A stretch of 58,430 bases of DNA from Opitutales bacterium. Lineage in GTDB: Bacteria; Verrucomicrobiota; Verrucomicrobiia; Opitutales; Seribacteraceae. Numbering within the stretch: the first letter of the stretch is position 1; each line of letters starts with the position of its first letter. Below are positions 18,851-28,075 of this stretch, piece after piece. A program made the translations under genes and the position numbers. The notes beneath the pieces were generated by a model. The model did not search any database. It saw nothing but the letters and a program-made list of their open reading frames with translations, and was not told the origin of the DNA. Where the stretch lies: the NCBI GenBank assembly GCA_028042835.1, contig JAOFOL010000010.1:1-58430 (forward strand), written 5' to 3'.

Positions 18851-20224
18851 CTACCGATTAGACTTATTTTTAAGTCCCATGATTCGTCCCTCTTCACTCG
18901 CAGTGGAAAGTCGGGTTTTGGCCATTTGGGCCAGAATATCTTCAAACTCCTCTTTGATTCTGCGTTCAGCTTTATTCATTTTTTGATCCGCTAATTCTTT
19001 CCCGTTAAACTGTCCCTTGTAACGGGTTAGTGTGGCACCACTTCCATCCTGCTTGGCCAAAAGGGAATACTTTTTATTACGGATCATGACCTGATTTCGA
19101 TACCAAATGTAGATCCAATCTTTTTTTCGAATATCTTTCTTATTTGTAAGGACGGGAACGATGCTGGAACCATCTGCAGGGTGATTCTTTGGCAGGTCTG
19201 CCCCGGAGATTTCACAAAGGGTAGGCAACATGTCTGTGAACTCAACAAGTTCATCGGTTATCCGACCGGGCTTTTTGATACCAGCCGGCCAGTTAACGAT
19301 TAAGGGAACCCGGGTGCCGGTGTCACTCATGGATCCTTTACCGCCCACGACTTCCGTGCCGTTCCATGGTGTTACGATGGGTTTATCGGTTCCATTATCT
19401 CCTGTGAAGATGAGGATGGTGTTTTCTCGAACCCCTGATTTTTCGAGCTGCTTGATGATTTGCCCAACCATTTTATCGGCGAAATTTACCATGTCGATGA
19501 AGTGACGTTGTGGATCATTTTTGTCCCCCTTGTAGGTTGTCGAACCAAGTCTCTTCGGATCCCAATCGGTGGAGTCGGGTGTGGGATCAAAAGGACAATG
19601 GGTAAGAATCATCGGATAGTAGACAAGGAATGGTATTTTTTTATTTTCGTCGATAAAGTCACAAACGAAATCGGTACAGACCTGTGGCCCGTATTCGCCG
19701 GATGTGAAATCCTTTTCTTTTCCGTTGAATTCAAGCATCGGGTTGACGAAGCGCCGGTCGATTCTTTTTCCGTTTTCATTGGAACGTCCACCTCGTGTAT
19801 GCTGCCAGAGCCAGGATTTTTCGAAGCCGAAATGCTGGGGCGAATCCGGTTGATTTCCCAATTGCCACTTGCCAGCGATCGCTGTCTTGTAACCAGCTGC
19901 TTTAAGTTGGTGAGCGAAGGTGGTTTGTCCACGGTCCAGCATCCCAAACTTCACATAGTTCCGGACATTGTATTGCCCGGTCATAATTTTGGTTCGGGAG
20001 GGCGTGCAGATGGGGTTGGAAAAACAATTAGTAAAGCGCACACCTTCTGCGGCAAGTTTGTCGAGGTTGGGTGACTTGCAGGATTCGCTACCGTTCGAAG
20101 ATAGAGCTTCGTATCCCATGTCATCAGCCATAATTAAAATGATATTGGGTTGGTTTTCTTTGGCGAAAACTAGGGCGTGAACATAAATACAGACAAGATA
20201 AAGTAGTTTTCTGGAATATTTCAT
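18851..20224 (-). CDS. Secreted sulfatase
   Basis: Started at the ATG at 20224 (457 residues) rather than the upstream ATG at 20266, because this places the signal peptide KYSRKLLYLVCIYVHALVFA at the N-terminus. Metal motif NIILIMADDMGYEALSSNG, formylglycine site C73-T-P-S-R77, distal FTGDNGTD. The region DKKDIRKKDWIYIWYRN is found in sulfatases related to choline or N-acetylglucosamine sulfatases, but I cannot assign the substrate. The family-typical C-terminal ELYDLKKDP block is absent; the protein ends in a charged helical stretch. Confidence 0.9.
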   Translation of the reverse strand: MKYSRKLLYLVCIYVHALVFAKENQPNIILIMADDMGYEALSSNGSESCKSPNLDKLAAEGVRFTNCFSNPICTPSRTKIMTGQYNVRNYVKFGMLDRGQTTFAHQLKAAGYKTAIAGKWQLGNQPDSPQHFGFEKSWLWQHTRGGRSNENGKRIDRRFVNPMLEFNGKEKDFTSGEYGPQVCTDFVCDFIDENKKIPFLVYYPMILTHCPFDPTPDSTDWDPKRLGSTTYKGDKNDPQRHFIDMVNFADKMVGQIIKQLEKSGVRENTILIFTGDNGTDKPIVTPWNGTEVVGGKGSMSDTGTRVPLIVNWPAGIKKPGRITDELVEFTDMLPTLCEISGADLPKNHPADGSSIVPVLTNKKDIRKKDWIYIWYRNQVMIRNKKYSLLAKQDGSGATLTRYKGQFNGKELADQKMNKAERRIKEEFEDILAQMAKTRLSTASEEGRIMGLKNKSNR

Positions 20225-20287
20225 TATAAAATATCTATGTTCAAAGATATTTTGTAATGATAGCAAAGGGATTCTTATGCATTAGGG

Positions 20288-21157
20288 TTATTTTTTCGTT
20301 GAGATATGTTTGTTTAACCAGGCCCGAGCTCTTTGACGGGTTGAGCTTTCTCGGTGGGCCCAGAGGTCCGTGTGTGGGTGGATGACCAAACCATCAGGAA
20401 TATCGAAAATCTTGGTAACGAAGACGGGTAAAAAAGTAAAGTTTCCAAGTTCGGGATGCTTTTTCAGGTAGTCATTGGCGTTTCCGCATACCAGGACGGA
20501 TCGACCCTTGAGACGGGCAAGTCGCTCGAGGGCGGAGGCACGATCACTTTGGGGGTAGCCCCATTTTCTCTGGCCGTCGAAATGATCGTGGGCGATCATT
20601 CCTTTCCAAAAGACGGCAATTTCATTATCTGCTAATCCAATATAACTGCAAGCGATAGCACCACGGGAAAATCCACAGATAAAAAGGTTTTCGGGATCAC
20701 CTCCGAATTCATCGCAGATTCGGGGTAGGTTGTCTTTGCAGTAATCGATGGTGGCCTGACGATCTCCCCACCAAGTCACAGCATTTTCTTTTCCCCCTTT
20801 TTGAATGTAGGGCATGGAGACCCAGATGAATCCTTTTCCTCCGCTTAAGCCGTAGCCCAGGTTTGCATTCTTAACCTCTCCGGTTGATCCGCATGCGGGG
20901 AATTTGTTACCAGTGTATTCGACAAGTACGGGGTAAGTTTGACCCTTTATCCAATCTGTCGGCAAATAGAGGGAATGGTATACCTGAGTTCCTTTGTATT
21001 CTAGAGCGACTTGCCTGGTACGCTTTCCCGCACCGGGAGGGTCCTCTGTCATTGGGGGCGTAACTAAATCTTCTTTTGATTGAGGACTTCCTTCAGAATG
21101 AGTATACCCGTTCCCTAGCAAAAAGATGACAAAAAGGAGTCGGGTAATGGTGTTCAT
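20288..21157 (-). CDS. Secreted alpha/beta hydrolase-fold esterase
   Basis: A 289-residue protein from the ATG at 21157 (signal MNTITRLLFVIFLLGNGYT). The frame continues upstream to 21229, but the extra residues precede the signal and are unlikely. It has an early QVYHSLYLPTDW block, the nucleophile elbow FICGFSRGAIACSY (GxSxG), a later VLVCGNANDYLKK acid region and a terminal His in HPHTDLWAH. The pattern is like feruloyl esterase or PHB-depolymerase-type esterases. It sits between a sulfatase and an anti-sigma factor gene on the same strand. Confidence 0.75.
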   Translation of the reverse strand: MNTITRLLFVIFLLGNGYTHSEGSPQSKEDLVTPPMTEDPPGAGKRTRQVALEYKGTQVYHSLYLPTDWIKGQTYPVLVEYTGNKFPACGSTGEVKNANLGYGLSGGKGFIWVSMPYIQKGGKENAVTWWGDRQATIDYCKDNLPRICDEFGGDPENLFICGFSRGAIACSYIGLADNEIAVFWKGMIAHDHFDGQRKWGYPQSDRASALERLARLKGRSVLVCGNANDYLKKHPELGNFTFLPVFVTKIFDIPDGLVIHPHTDLWAHRESSTRQRARAWLNKHISTKK

Positions 21158-21244
21158 CCAAAGCCATTCTAGGTCGGAATGCTTTTGGGTCGATGAGAAT
21201 CGTGGAATTGAATTGAAATTTCCTTCCAAGTTGAATTTGCGAAA

Positions 21245-22171
21245 TCAGGATTTAGCCAAAGCAACTACGACTTCCTGCTTGGATTTTACGACACCACCTG
21301 ATTGTTCAAGGGTGATCACAAAAGCGACAGGTTTATTAATGGCTAATGCATTACGAATAGGGATGATCGACTTTCCATCCTTCTGGGTGATATCAAATAC
21401 CCCTCCATCCACTGGCAGTTCATCGCGTTCAGGATCCACAATCCATAGTTGATATTGGTTCTTGGTCGGATCATTTACCGCAAGATTCTCCAGGGACATA
21501 TAACCTTCCTGCTTTTCATCATTCCATATCACTTCTCCGCTAAGTCCCGCATAAGGATCGCTTGCTGATGCAAATTCGAGTATCTGAGTATCCGATTCAT
21601 CTTGGATAAGAGATTCAAATTTTTGTATCAGAGGAAGTTTCTCAGTTAGCTTTGCGATTTGGGTATTCAATGCATCAATTTTTCCTGATTCTGTTGATAG
21701 CTCACTGCTCAATTTTTCATTGAGTTTGGCCAACTCTTGTCTGGCGGATTCCAGATCAGTAATGGTTTTTTCCTTATCTGAAAGTTCCGTCTTCGCCTGA
21801 GTCAATTCAGCTGAAACATTCTGGATACCATCACCAGTTGGCAGATTGAAGAAAACAAGCAGGCAAGCCGCCGCTGCCCAGCCGAGCCAAGGGAGGATTG
21901 AAATAATTTGGGTTGTAGGTTTCTTTGCGTTGTTATTCGAAAAGGCAGGGATTGTGTCAGTCAACTTGGATAAAAGGGAACTTGATAGATCACAGGGTTG
22001 TACATGATTGAGCTCTAACTCAGTGGCAAGGATTTCAAGCTCGATGGAATGGACGTCTTCCATCTCAGTTGCAAGAGTTTGCCATTCTGAGATTTCTTTG
22101 GCGGAAAGGTCACCAAGAATTCGACCAGCATCCAGTTCTTCGAATCGAGCTAATGTTTTATCCATGCTCAT
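21245..22171 (-). CDS. RskA-like anti-sigma factor
   Basis: A 308-residue single-pass membrane protein. The cytosolic N-terminus (1-85) holds a Glu/Leu-rich anti-sigma region without a clear zinc motif. A membrane segment lies at about 91-110 (LPWLGWAAAACLLVFF), followed by a coiled coil (about 120-190, LTQAKTELSDKEKTITDLES). The extracytoplasmic end is an RskA-like domain (NDPTKNQYQLWIVDPERDE, PVDGGVFDI, FVITLEQSGGVVKSKQEVV). Its start overlaps the sigma gene stop as ATGA, so the pair is co-produced. It should hold the sigma factor inactive until a signal outside the membrane triggers proteolysis. Confidence 0.85.
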   Translation of the reverse strand: MSMDKTLARFEELDAGRILGDLSAKEISEWQTLATEMEDVHSIELEILATELELNHVQPCDLSSSLLSKLTDTIPAFSNNNAKKPTTQIISILPWLGWAAAACLLVFFNLPTGDGIQNVSAELTQAKTELSDKEKTITDLESARQELAKLNEKLSSELSTESGKIDALNTQIAKLTEKLPLIQKFESLIQDESDTQILEFASASDPYAGLSGEVIWNDEKQEGYMSLENLAVNDPTKNQYQLWIVDPERDELPVDGGVFDITQKDGKSIIPIRNALAINKPVAFVITLEQSGGVVKSKQEVVVALAKS

Positions 22172-22848
22172 TGGGCAACTCCTTCCCCGTGGTTGAATTC
22201 TTTAAGTAGCTTGCGGGCTTCAATTAACCCACGTCGGAGTTTGGTTTTGACGGTACCAATTGGCAGTTTTGTCTGCCGAGCAATTTCGACATGAGACAGG
22301 CCTTTTTCGAAGTGTAATGAAAATAAATTTAATGTGTCTTTGGGAAGATTTTTTAAGACATCCCAAAGCTCCGTGCGATCAATCGAATGAAGATTACTAG
22401 AAGATGCAGAGGGAAGTTCAGGAAGGCTATCTAAGGTTGCCAGTGCAGGAAGGCGATTCTGTTTGCGTTGCCAGTCAATCGAGCGTCTTCTCGCGATCAT
22501 GCCAATAAAAGTGGATTCCTTGGATTTTTTCGAATCAAAGCGATCGGCAATTCTCCAGATTTCTGTGAAGATTTCCTGACAAGCTTCCTCTGCGTCCACT
22601 CGTTCGTTAATTCTTCGGCAGACGATACTCCATACAAGTGGACCATATGAATCAATGCATCTTTTCATTGCTGTCTCATCTCCCTTTGCAACTAAGGGCA
22701 GCAGAAGCTTCTCCGCTATCCCTTGGCTTTCTGAAGACGGGACAATTCCAAGGGCGAACTCGAAAGACCGAATGTTTGAAAAGAGGATAAAGTTTCGAAA
22801 AGGCATGAGGAGGAATTGTTGGAAGATGACTCTTCTTTTTATATGCAT
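22168..22848 (-). CDS. ECF sigma factor, SigK-like
   Basis: A 226-residue ECF sigma-70 factor. Region 2 runs from LLPLVAKGDETAMKRCID to EIFTEIWRIADRFDSKKSKESTFIGMIARRRSIDWQRK. Region 4 is RTELWDVLKNLPKDTLNLFSLHFEKGLSHVEIARQTKLPIGTVKTKLRRGL. The first about 50 residues are an unusual extension; the ATG at 22848 is used, and an ATG at 22806 is an alternative. It is directly followed by its RskA-like partner and preceded after 30 bases by the three-domain FAS1 gene, so it is likely transcribed with its own target. Confidence 0.87.
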   Translation of the reverse strand: MHIKRRVIFQQFLLMPFRNFILFSNIRSFEFALGIVPSSESQGIAEKLLLPLVAKGDETAMKRCIDSYGPLVWSIVCRRINERVDAEEACQEIFTEIWRIADRFDSKKSKESTFIGMIARRRSIDWQRKQNRLPALATLDSLPELPSASSSNLHSIDRTELWDVLKNLPKDTLNLFSLHFEKGLSHVEIARQTKLPIGTVKTKLRRGLIEARKLLKEFNHGEGVAQ

Positions 22849-22878
22849 CAACGAAAATCATCGGTAAGGATTTCCATA

Positions 22879-24573
22879 TTAGCGTCCAAACCTTTGTTTT
22901 TTGGGAAGTTGCATTAAATAAGAATCTACGATGCGGTCTTCCCGTTGTTCCAGTTCACGCAATAAATCGCGGAAGACGTTACGGGATGTCCATGCCTCCC
23001 GGGCAAGCTGAGCAACTGGTTGGTCGTCAAGAATCACATTTCTTAGTTTGTTGCTTTGGGATGAACTTGTGAACTTTGAATATTTGGTAAGAAATTCATT
23101 GCCTCTTCTTATGTAATTACGCCAACTGGCTTCATACTTCCCCTGATCGTATAGCGCCGAACTTTCCTTGATTGAATTTTGGACGAATAGTATGGCATCG
23201 ACTGTGGTTATATCTTTTTCAGGTAGCTCCATTGGGTCTTTAATTACAGAGCCAATTGCATTTACTAATCCGTTGAAAGCCTCTTCATCGGATTCAATTA
23301 TCCGAATGCCGCTGATTTTCGATTTACCCTCATCCTGGGTGAGATAAATCGGGGCACCGTGAATAGTCCTAAGCTTGTTGTAAGGCTTAGGGTTTTCGCT
23401 CACATGCTTGCCTACAATAACATGCCGTGACAAAACACCGTAGAGTTCTTCAGTTCCGGAGTCCCCATGGTTTTCAATTAATGATTTGTAAGGCTCTTTT
23501 TCCCATGCCTCATTGACCGGTGCAAAGATGGTAAAGATGGTTCTGGATGACGCCAAAGGAAGATCCAATCCCGTCTCTTTAAGCAAATGGGTCAAAGTAC
23601 TGAACCTTTTTTGATTCTTGATCAATTCGAGAAGGCTTTTTTCGGCGGGTAAAATTACATCATCAATGACATGGATGATCCCGTTGGCACAGGGTATATC
23701 CGTCTCGATTATTTTGGCTCCGTCTACAGTGGCATGTTTGTCGTTAAATTTGTAGTTCAGTTGTTGGCCAAAGGCACTGAATGGCGTTACATCGGAAACG
23801 CCAAGACTGCGGCGACCACCCGATGATTTGCCATATGCAAATACTTGTTCGGTAATGTGGTGTTTGATGATATCTTCGAGACGCTCATCGTTCTCGGGAA
23901 GAAATAAAGATTCCACGGTTTTGGCCGGAAGTTTTTTGAAGGCTTCGTCTGTGGGAGCAAAGGTAGTGTACAAACTGTGCATGTTTTGGAATAATTTTCC
24001 CTGACGACTGGCGGTGATTGCCTTGGTGAAAATCGTAAATCTTCCATCTTTTTGGAGACGCTGAAAGAGGTCATCAGTGGTAGGGGTGAGTACCTTATCG
24101 ATGAGATATATTACTCCATTCGAGCATGGGATGACCTGACCGGTGAAACGAGCATTTCCAATCGTTCCTTCTTTGTAATTAACTGAAATAAACTGACGGG
24201 TGGTCATCCGGAGGATGGAATATTTCTCAATGAAGATTGGGGCCTCCGAAATTTCCTTCACATGAAACCCAAAAACTTCTTCCAATCGGTCATCATTACG
24301 AGGATCCAATAATGTTTGCACGGTTCCCTTGGGTAACTTTTTGAAAGCAGCATCAGTGGGGGCAAATACAGTGTAGCTCGTAGAAGTGTTTTCAGATAAT
24401 GTTGAACCAATTCCTGTCTTTTCGAGTAACTGTAGAAAGTTAGACAAATCCGGCATTTCCCGTATGGTCCGGCCTATGGTTTTGGCTTCGGCTGGATTTG
24501 CGGCATCCAAGGCAGGAATAAGAAAGCACAGAAAAGTAGAAGTTGCCAAAAGAAGAGTGCGGAAAGTTTTCAT
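22879..24573 (-). CDS. Secreted protein with three fasciclin (FAS1) domains
   Basis: A 564-residue secreted protein (signal 1-24). Three FAS1 domains follow at about 35-165, 172-314 and 315-450, each with the H1 motif ([45 protein letters not shown]) and the H2-type end ([43 protein letters not shown]). The C-terminal about 110 residues are charged and helical with no domain I know. FAS1 proteins mediate adhesion or matrix contact. It is co-located with a SigK/RskA-like pair, as are mycobacterial FAS1 proteins MPT70/83 in regulation. Confidence 0.9.
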   Translation of the reverse strand: MKTFRTLLLATSTFLCFLIPALDAANPAEAKTIGRTIREMPDLSNFLQLLEKTGIGSTLSENTSTSYTVFAPTDAAFKKLPKGTVQTLLDPRNDDRLEEVFGFHVKEISEAPIFIEKYSILRMTTRQFISVNYKEGTIGNARFTGQVIPCSNGVIYLIDKVLTPTTDDLFQRLQKDGRFTIFTKAITASRQGKLFQNMHSLYTTFAPTDEAFKKLPAKTVESLFLPENDERLEDIIKHHITEQVFAYGKSSGGRRSLGVSDVTPFSAFGQQLNYKFNDKHATVDGAKIIETDIPCANGIIHVIDDVILPAEKSLLELIKNQKRFSTLTHLLKETGLDLPLASSRTIFTIFAPVNEAWEKEPYKSLIENHGDSGTEELYGVLSRHVIVGKHVSENPKPYNKLRTIHGAPIYLTQDEGKSKISGIRIIESDEEAFNGLVNAIGSVIKDPMELPEKDITTVDAILFVQNSIKESSALYDQGKYEASWRNYIRRGNEFLTKYSKFTSSSQSNKLRNVILDDQPVAQLAREAWTSRNVFRDLLRELEQREDRIVDSYLMQLPKKQRFGR

Positions 24574-24580
24574 GGGAAGG

Positions 24581-24611
24581 TTTCGGTTTTTAAGCGTTTG
24601 TCCAAGGATAA
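24581..24611 (-). promoter_or_regulatory. Possible ECF-sigma promoter elements before three-domain FAS1 gene
   Basis: On the minus strand TTATCC (24611-24606) and CCGAAA (24586-24581) are separated by 19 bases. They loosely resemble mycobacterial SigK promoter elements (CCATCC and CCGAAT as I recall them). The spacing differs from that in front of the second FAS1 gene, so this is only suggestive. Confidence 0.2.
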
Positions 24612-24632
24612 CTGAATATTTAACCTATAATA

Positions 24633-24664
24633 TAGGCGGGTCTTCCTTGAAGAAGACCCGCCTA
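24633..24664 (-). terminator. Strong hairpin between the two FAS1 genes
   Basis: A perfect 13-bp stem (24633-24645 with 24652-24664, GC-rich arms AGGCGGGTCTTC) around a 6-base loop, 17 bases beyond the stop of the single-domain FAS1 gene. The tail on the minus strand is A/T-rich (ATATTATAGG) but not a T-run. It is probably a terminator or attenuator that separates the two FAS1 transcripts. Confidence 0.65.
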
Positions 24665-24680
24665 AGAATTCGAAATTAAA

Positions 24681-25427
24681 TTAATGAGCTGATGCAAGAA
24701 CCTTATCGAAAGCATGACGCATGATCCATGCTTGGGAAGTTGGGCAGTGCTCGGCCTTAGCCCTGTGCATGGCAGTTTTGATTGTATTTGCGGCACTTGA
24801 GCATACGGAAGAAGAGCATTGTCCAAGGACATCGTTTCCAGCTTTCATGTAAAGGGCTGCAGTTTGTGAATGATGTCCGGAGTTAAACATAGGCACGCCC
24901 TTGTGGATAGCCTGCTTGAGGATGTGGTTGGTGTTTCCGGAAACCTTTTTTGGGGTGGGGAGCAAAACGGCATCAATTACATGAATGATTCCGTTTGATG
25001 TTTTGATGTTCGCTTTGATTACCTTTGCGTCATTAATCATCAAAATCTTACCACTTGCCTTGATGGCAATTTCTGCACCATTGACCGTTTTGGCAGAATC
25101 GAGCTTGGCGGCTTTCTTGGCCTTCACCTTGCCTGATATTACGTGGTAGGTGAGGATATCAACGAGTTTTTGTTTGTTCTCAGGTTTGAGAAGAGTCTCG
25201 ACGGTGCCTTTGGGCAACTTGGCAAAAGCCTCGTCGGTTGGGGCGAAGACGGTGAAAGGGCCTTCTCCCTTGAGCGTGTCAACTAAACCTGCTGCCTTAA
25301 CCGCAGTAACAAGCGTTTTGAAACTGCCTGCTTCCACGGCGGTGTCGACGATGTCTTTTTTGGGAGCACCAATTAACAAGGTGCTCATCATTAGAAGAGA
25401 AGTTATCGATAATATTATTTTTTTCAT
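24681..25427 (-). CDS. Secreted single-domain fasciclin (FAS1) protein with Cys-bearing tail
   Basis: A 248-residue protein: signal 1-20 ([11 protein letters not shown]), one FAS1 domain (about 25-160) with [36 protein letters not shown] and [19 protein letters not shown] 90-residue tail carries three Cys residues ([21 protein letters not shown]). The FAS1 domain size and motif set match MPT70-type proteins. The tail may form disulphides or anchor the protein. The gene is monocistronic, with a strong hairpin after its stop, and diverges from the ATP-grasp operon. Confidence 0.92.
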   Translation of the reverse strand: MKKIILSITSLLMMSTLLIGAPKKDIVDTAVEAGSFKTLVTAVKAAGLVDTLKGEGPFTVFAPTDEAFAKLPKGTVETLLKPENKQKLVDILTYHVISGKVKAKKAAKLDSAKTVNGAEIAIKASGKILMINDAKVIKANIKTSNGIIHVIDAVLLPTPKKVSGNTNHILKQAIHKGVPMFNSGHHSQTAALYMKAGNDVLGQCSSSVCSSAANTIKTAMHRAKAEHCPTSQAWIMRHAFDKVLASAH

Positions 25428-25479
25428 ATGTTTAATTTTGGTTTAAATTGTGTGTTAAAATTTTTGATACTACATGTAT

Positions 25480-25506
25480 ATTCGTTCGCTTTTTGATATT
25501 GGATTC
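25480..25506 (-). promoter_or_regulatory. Possible ECF-sigma promoter before single-domain FAS1 gene
   Basis: On the minus strand GAATCC (25506-25501) and ACGAAT (25485-25480) are separated by 15 bases, about 50 bases before the start codon. These hexamers share ATCC and CGAAT with the mycobacterial SigK consensus as I recall it. It is a guess that the neighbouring sigma factor uses it. Confidence 0.3.
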
Positions 25507-25578
25507 AAAAAAAGTGAAAAAATCCTTCTTTTTTTAATTCAGTAAATCTTTGTTCGAATATCTTCTGCCTCAATTAAG

Positions 25579-25594
25579 TGGCACAGAATATGCA
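25579..25594 (+). promoter_or_regulatory. Sigma-54-like promoter
   Basis: TGGCAC-N5-ATGCA lies just before the ATP-grasp operon. GG and GC are 12 bases apart, as at -24/-12, and all but one of the core bases agree with TGGCAC-N5-TTGCA. Transcription would start near 25605, only a few bases before the ATG at 25609. Confidence 0.4.
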
Positions 25595-25608
25595 AGAAAT
25601 TGTTATAT

Positions 25609-27057
25609 ATGCCCTTAAACAGGTTCAGTTCTTATGAAACGGATGGATTTTTCGACGAAATGTTCGGACTCGGCGATGGATCTGAGCCTCTCGATCATTA
25701 TCATAGGTTGGTTTCGAGGATTGCGAAACTAGATGGTGAACGCATGGAAGCCAAACAGAGACAAGCCGCTTCTTCCTTCCTTGAGCACGGAATCACTTTT
25801 ACTGTTTATGGTGACGATAAAGGCTCCGAGAGAATTTTTCCTTTCGACCTAATACCCAGAGTTATTCCGCTTACAGAATGGCAACTTGTTGAGCAGGGGC
25901 TAAGTCAACGAATCATAGCGTTGAACCTTTTTCTTAACGATGTTTACCACGGAGCGAAAATTATCAAGGATGGCATCATTCCCAGAGAAGTTGTTGAGTC
26001 TTCCCCTCACTTCCGTCGGGAAATGATCGGTTTCGATGTACCTAGGGATATCTATATTCACATTTGCGGTAGTGATCTGATCAGAGACGAAAATGGCAAG
26101 TATCTGGTTCTAGAGGATAACGCCCGTTGTCCTTCAGGGGTCTCATACCTTCTGGAAAATAGGCAAATTATGAAGAAAGCCTTTCCTTTGACCTATCGTG
26201 ACATGTCTGTCCGCCCAGTTGAAGCTTATCCTGAGTTGCTACTTAAAACACTTGAGTTTCTCTCCCCCCGTCAGTCAGGTAAACCTGTTTGCGTTTTATT
26301 GACTCCTGGAGTCTACAATAGTGCTTACTTTGAGCACACTTACTTGGCTCGTCAAATGGGTATCGAAATCGTGGAGGGGAGAGATCTGATTACGACTGAT
26401 GGTTTTGTATACATGCGAACAACGCACGGACTCGTACAAGTTGATGTTATTTACCGGAGGATGGACGACGAGTTTCTCGATCCAACTTTTTTTAACAAAG
26501 ATTCTCTCCTGGGCGTTTCCGGTTTGATGGATTCTTATCTCAGGGGGAATGTTTCACTGGCAAATGGTATTGGTACTGGCGTTTCAGACGACAAGGTAAC
26601 CTATGCATATGTGCCTGAAATGATTCGATATTACTTGGATCAAGAGCCGATTCTTGATCAAGTCCCAACCTATCTTTGTTGGAAGGAAGAGGACTGTAAG
26701 TTCGTTTTAGAAAACCTTCCCGACTTGGTTGTCAAACCAGCGAATGAATCTGGTGGCTACGGTATGCTTGTCGGCAGTGCCTCGACACAAAAGCAAAGAA
26801 TGGAGTTTGCCCAGAGAATACGGGCTTCCCCGCGCGATTACATTGCTCAACCAATTGTAGCTCTTTCTCGGCACCCTACTTTTTGTGAGGGAAGAATTGA
26901 GGGGAGGCATGTGGACCTTCGCCCTTTCATCCTTTATGGAGAGGATGTTGAGATCGTGCCTGGTGGGCTTACTCGGGTTGCTTTGGAAAAGGGTTCACTT
27001 GTAGTTAATTCCTCTCAGGGCGGAGGTAGTAAGGACACTTGGGTCCTTAAGGATTAG
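25609..27057 (+). CDS. Circularly permuted ATP-grasp type 2 protein
   Basis: A 482-residue cytosolic protein of the circularly permuted ATP-grasp family (COG2308, formerly DUF404/DUF407). Hallmarks are [77 protein letters not shown] and a closing [23 protein letters not shown]. The ATG at 25609 is chosen because the TTG three codons upstream lies in the likely transcript start. It heads the three-gene operon with an alpha-E and a transglutaminase gene. It is expected to form an amide or peptide bond using ATP; substrate unknown. Confidence 0.93.
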   Translation: MPLNRFSSYETDGFFDEMFGLGDGSEPLDHYHRLVSRIAKLDGERMEAKQRQAASSFLEHGITFTVYGDDKGSERIFPFDLIPRVIPLTEWQLVEQGLSQRIIALNLFLNDVYHGAKIIKDGIIPREVVESSPHFRREMIGFDVPRDIYIHICGSDLIRDENGKYLVLEDNARCPSGVSYLLENRQIMKKAFPLTYRDMSVRPVEAYPELLLKTLEFLSPRQSGKPVCVLLTPGVYNSAYFEHTYLARQMGIEIVEGRDLITTDGFVYMRTTHGLVQVDVIYRRMDDEFLDPTFFNKDSLLGVSGLMDSYLRGNVSLANGIGTGVSDDKVTYAYVPEMIRYYLDQEPILDQVPTYLCWKEEDCKFVLENLPDLVVKPANESGGYGMLVGSASTQKQRMEFAQRIRASPRDYIAQPIVALSRHPTFCEGRIEGRHVDLRPFILYGEDVEIVPGGLTRVALEKGSLVVNSSQGGGSKDTWVLKD

Positions 27058-27060
27058 GCG

Positions 27061-28032
27061 ATGCTTTCGAGAGTTGCAGATACCTTATATTGGATGAGCC
27101 GTTTCGTTGAACGGGCGGAGGGAGTTACCCGCCTGGTAGAAATTCACAGAGATACTGATCTTGAATCGGATGCCCGTAGCGGAGATTTCGGTTATTGGCA
27201 TTCCACTCTTCAATCTATGTGTGCGAAAGAACAATTCGAGGAAGACGAGATGCAAGGACCGGACGCCTTTCTCCTTTTTTCTAGTCAATGGAACAATTCC
27301 GTCATCAATAGCATCAACTCAGCAAGAGAAAACGCCCGAATGGTAAGGGATCAGCTTTCGGAGGAAATATGGGTTGAGTTGAATTCACTATACCATTTCC
27401 TTAATTCTAATAATGCCATCCTTGAATATCAAAACGACGAGTCTTCTTTTTTTCGACGTATCATTCGCTTTTCTCTCGTATTTCAAGGCCTTTCGGATGC
27501 TACGATTCACCATGATGAGGGATGGCGCTTTATGTCTTTGGGCAAATATCTCGAGAGGGCCGACCTTACGAGTAGGGTCCTTGATACTTTGACTTTATTG
27601 GGTTCCGACCCTTCGCGATTGGATCTTATTCGGGCTCTTCGTTCTTGCAGTGCTTTTTCTGCATATAGAAAGAGATATCGAGGAGCACTAACCATGCATA
27701 ATGTAGCAGATTTTCTTCTTTTCTCTCAGGATTTCCCTCGTTCCATTCGCTTTTCAATCAGAGGCGTTGATGCTCAGTTGCACGAAATATCCGGCGTTCC
27801 ATCCGGGAATTTTTCGAATGAAGCCGAGCGCTTGGCTGGGAGTGCTTTGGCTCAAGTTAATTTTTCAAACATTGATTCGATGATAAGAAGTGGTTTACAC
27901 AACTCGATCGACGACCTTCAGAAGAAGCTTATGGAAGTAGGGCAAAGCATTTTCGAGACTTATGTCCTCCTTCCCTTCGAGATCAAGAGTGCCTCTCCCT
28001 TGCCTCTGCTCCAGATGCAACAGCAGCAATAA
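27061..28032 (+). CDS. Alpha-E domain protein (DUF403)
   Basis: A 323-residue all-helical protein beginning MLSRVADTLYWMSRFVERAEGVTRLVEIHRD, the family signature of alpha-E proteins (COG2307). Further signature stretches are ENARMVRDQLSEEIWVELN, HHDEGWRFMSLGKYLERAD, and LLFSQDFPRSIRFSI. It starts three bases after the ATP-grasp stop, the order known from many bacteria, and probably acts with that enzyme and the transglutaminase-like peptidase. The function is not known. Confidence 0.93.
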   Translation: MLSRVADTLYWMSRFVERAEGVTRLVEIHRDTDLESDARSGDFGYWHSTLQSMCAKEQFEEDEMQGPDAFLLFSSQWNNSVINSINSARENARMVRDQLSEEIWVELNSLYHFLNSNNAILEYQNDESSFFRRIIRFSLVFQGLSDATIHHDEGWRFMSLGKYLERADLTSRVLDTLTLLGSDPSRLDLIRALRSCSAFSAYRKRYRGALTMHNVADFLLFSQDFPRSIRFSIRGVDAQLHEISGVPSGNFSNEAERLAGSALAQVNFSNIDSMIRSGLHNSIDDLQKKLMEVGQSIFETYVLLPFEIKSASPLPLLQMQQQQ

Positions 28033-28075
28033 TTCATTACGCTCTTTCAAGAGAACTTAAGTTTTACTTACCATC

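Noticed and set aside
19460-20074. 204-codon plus-strand frame opposite a sulfatase
   Set aside because: Antisense shadow; the minus strand carries the sulfatase motifs.
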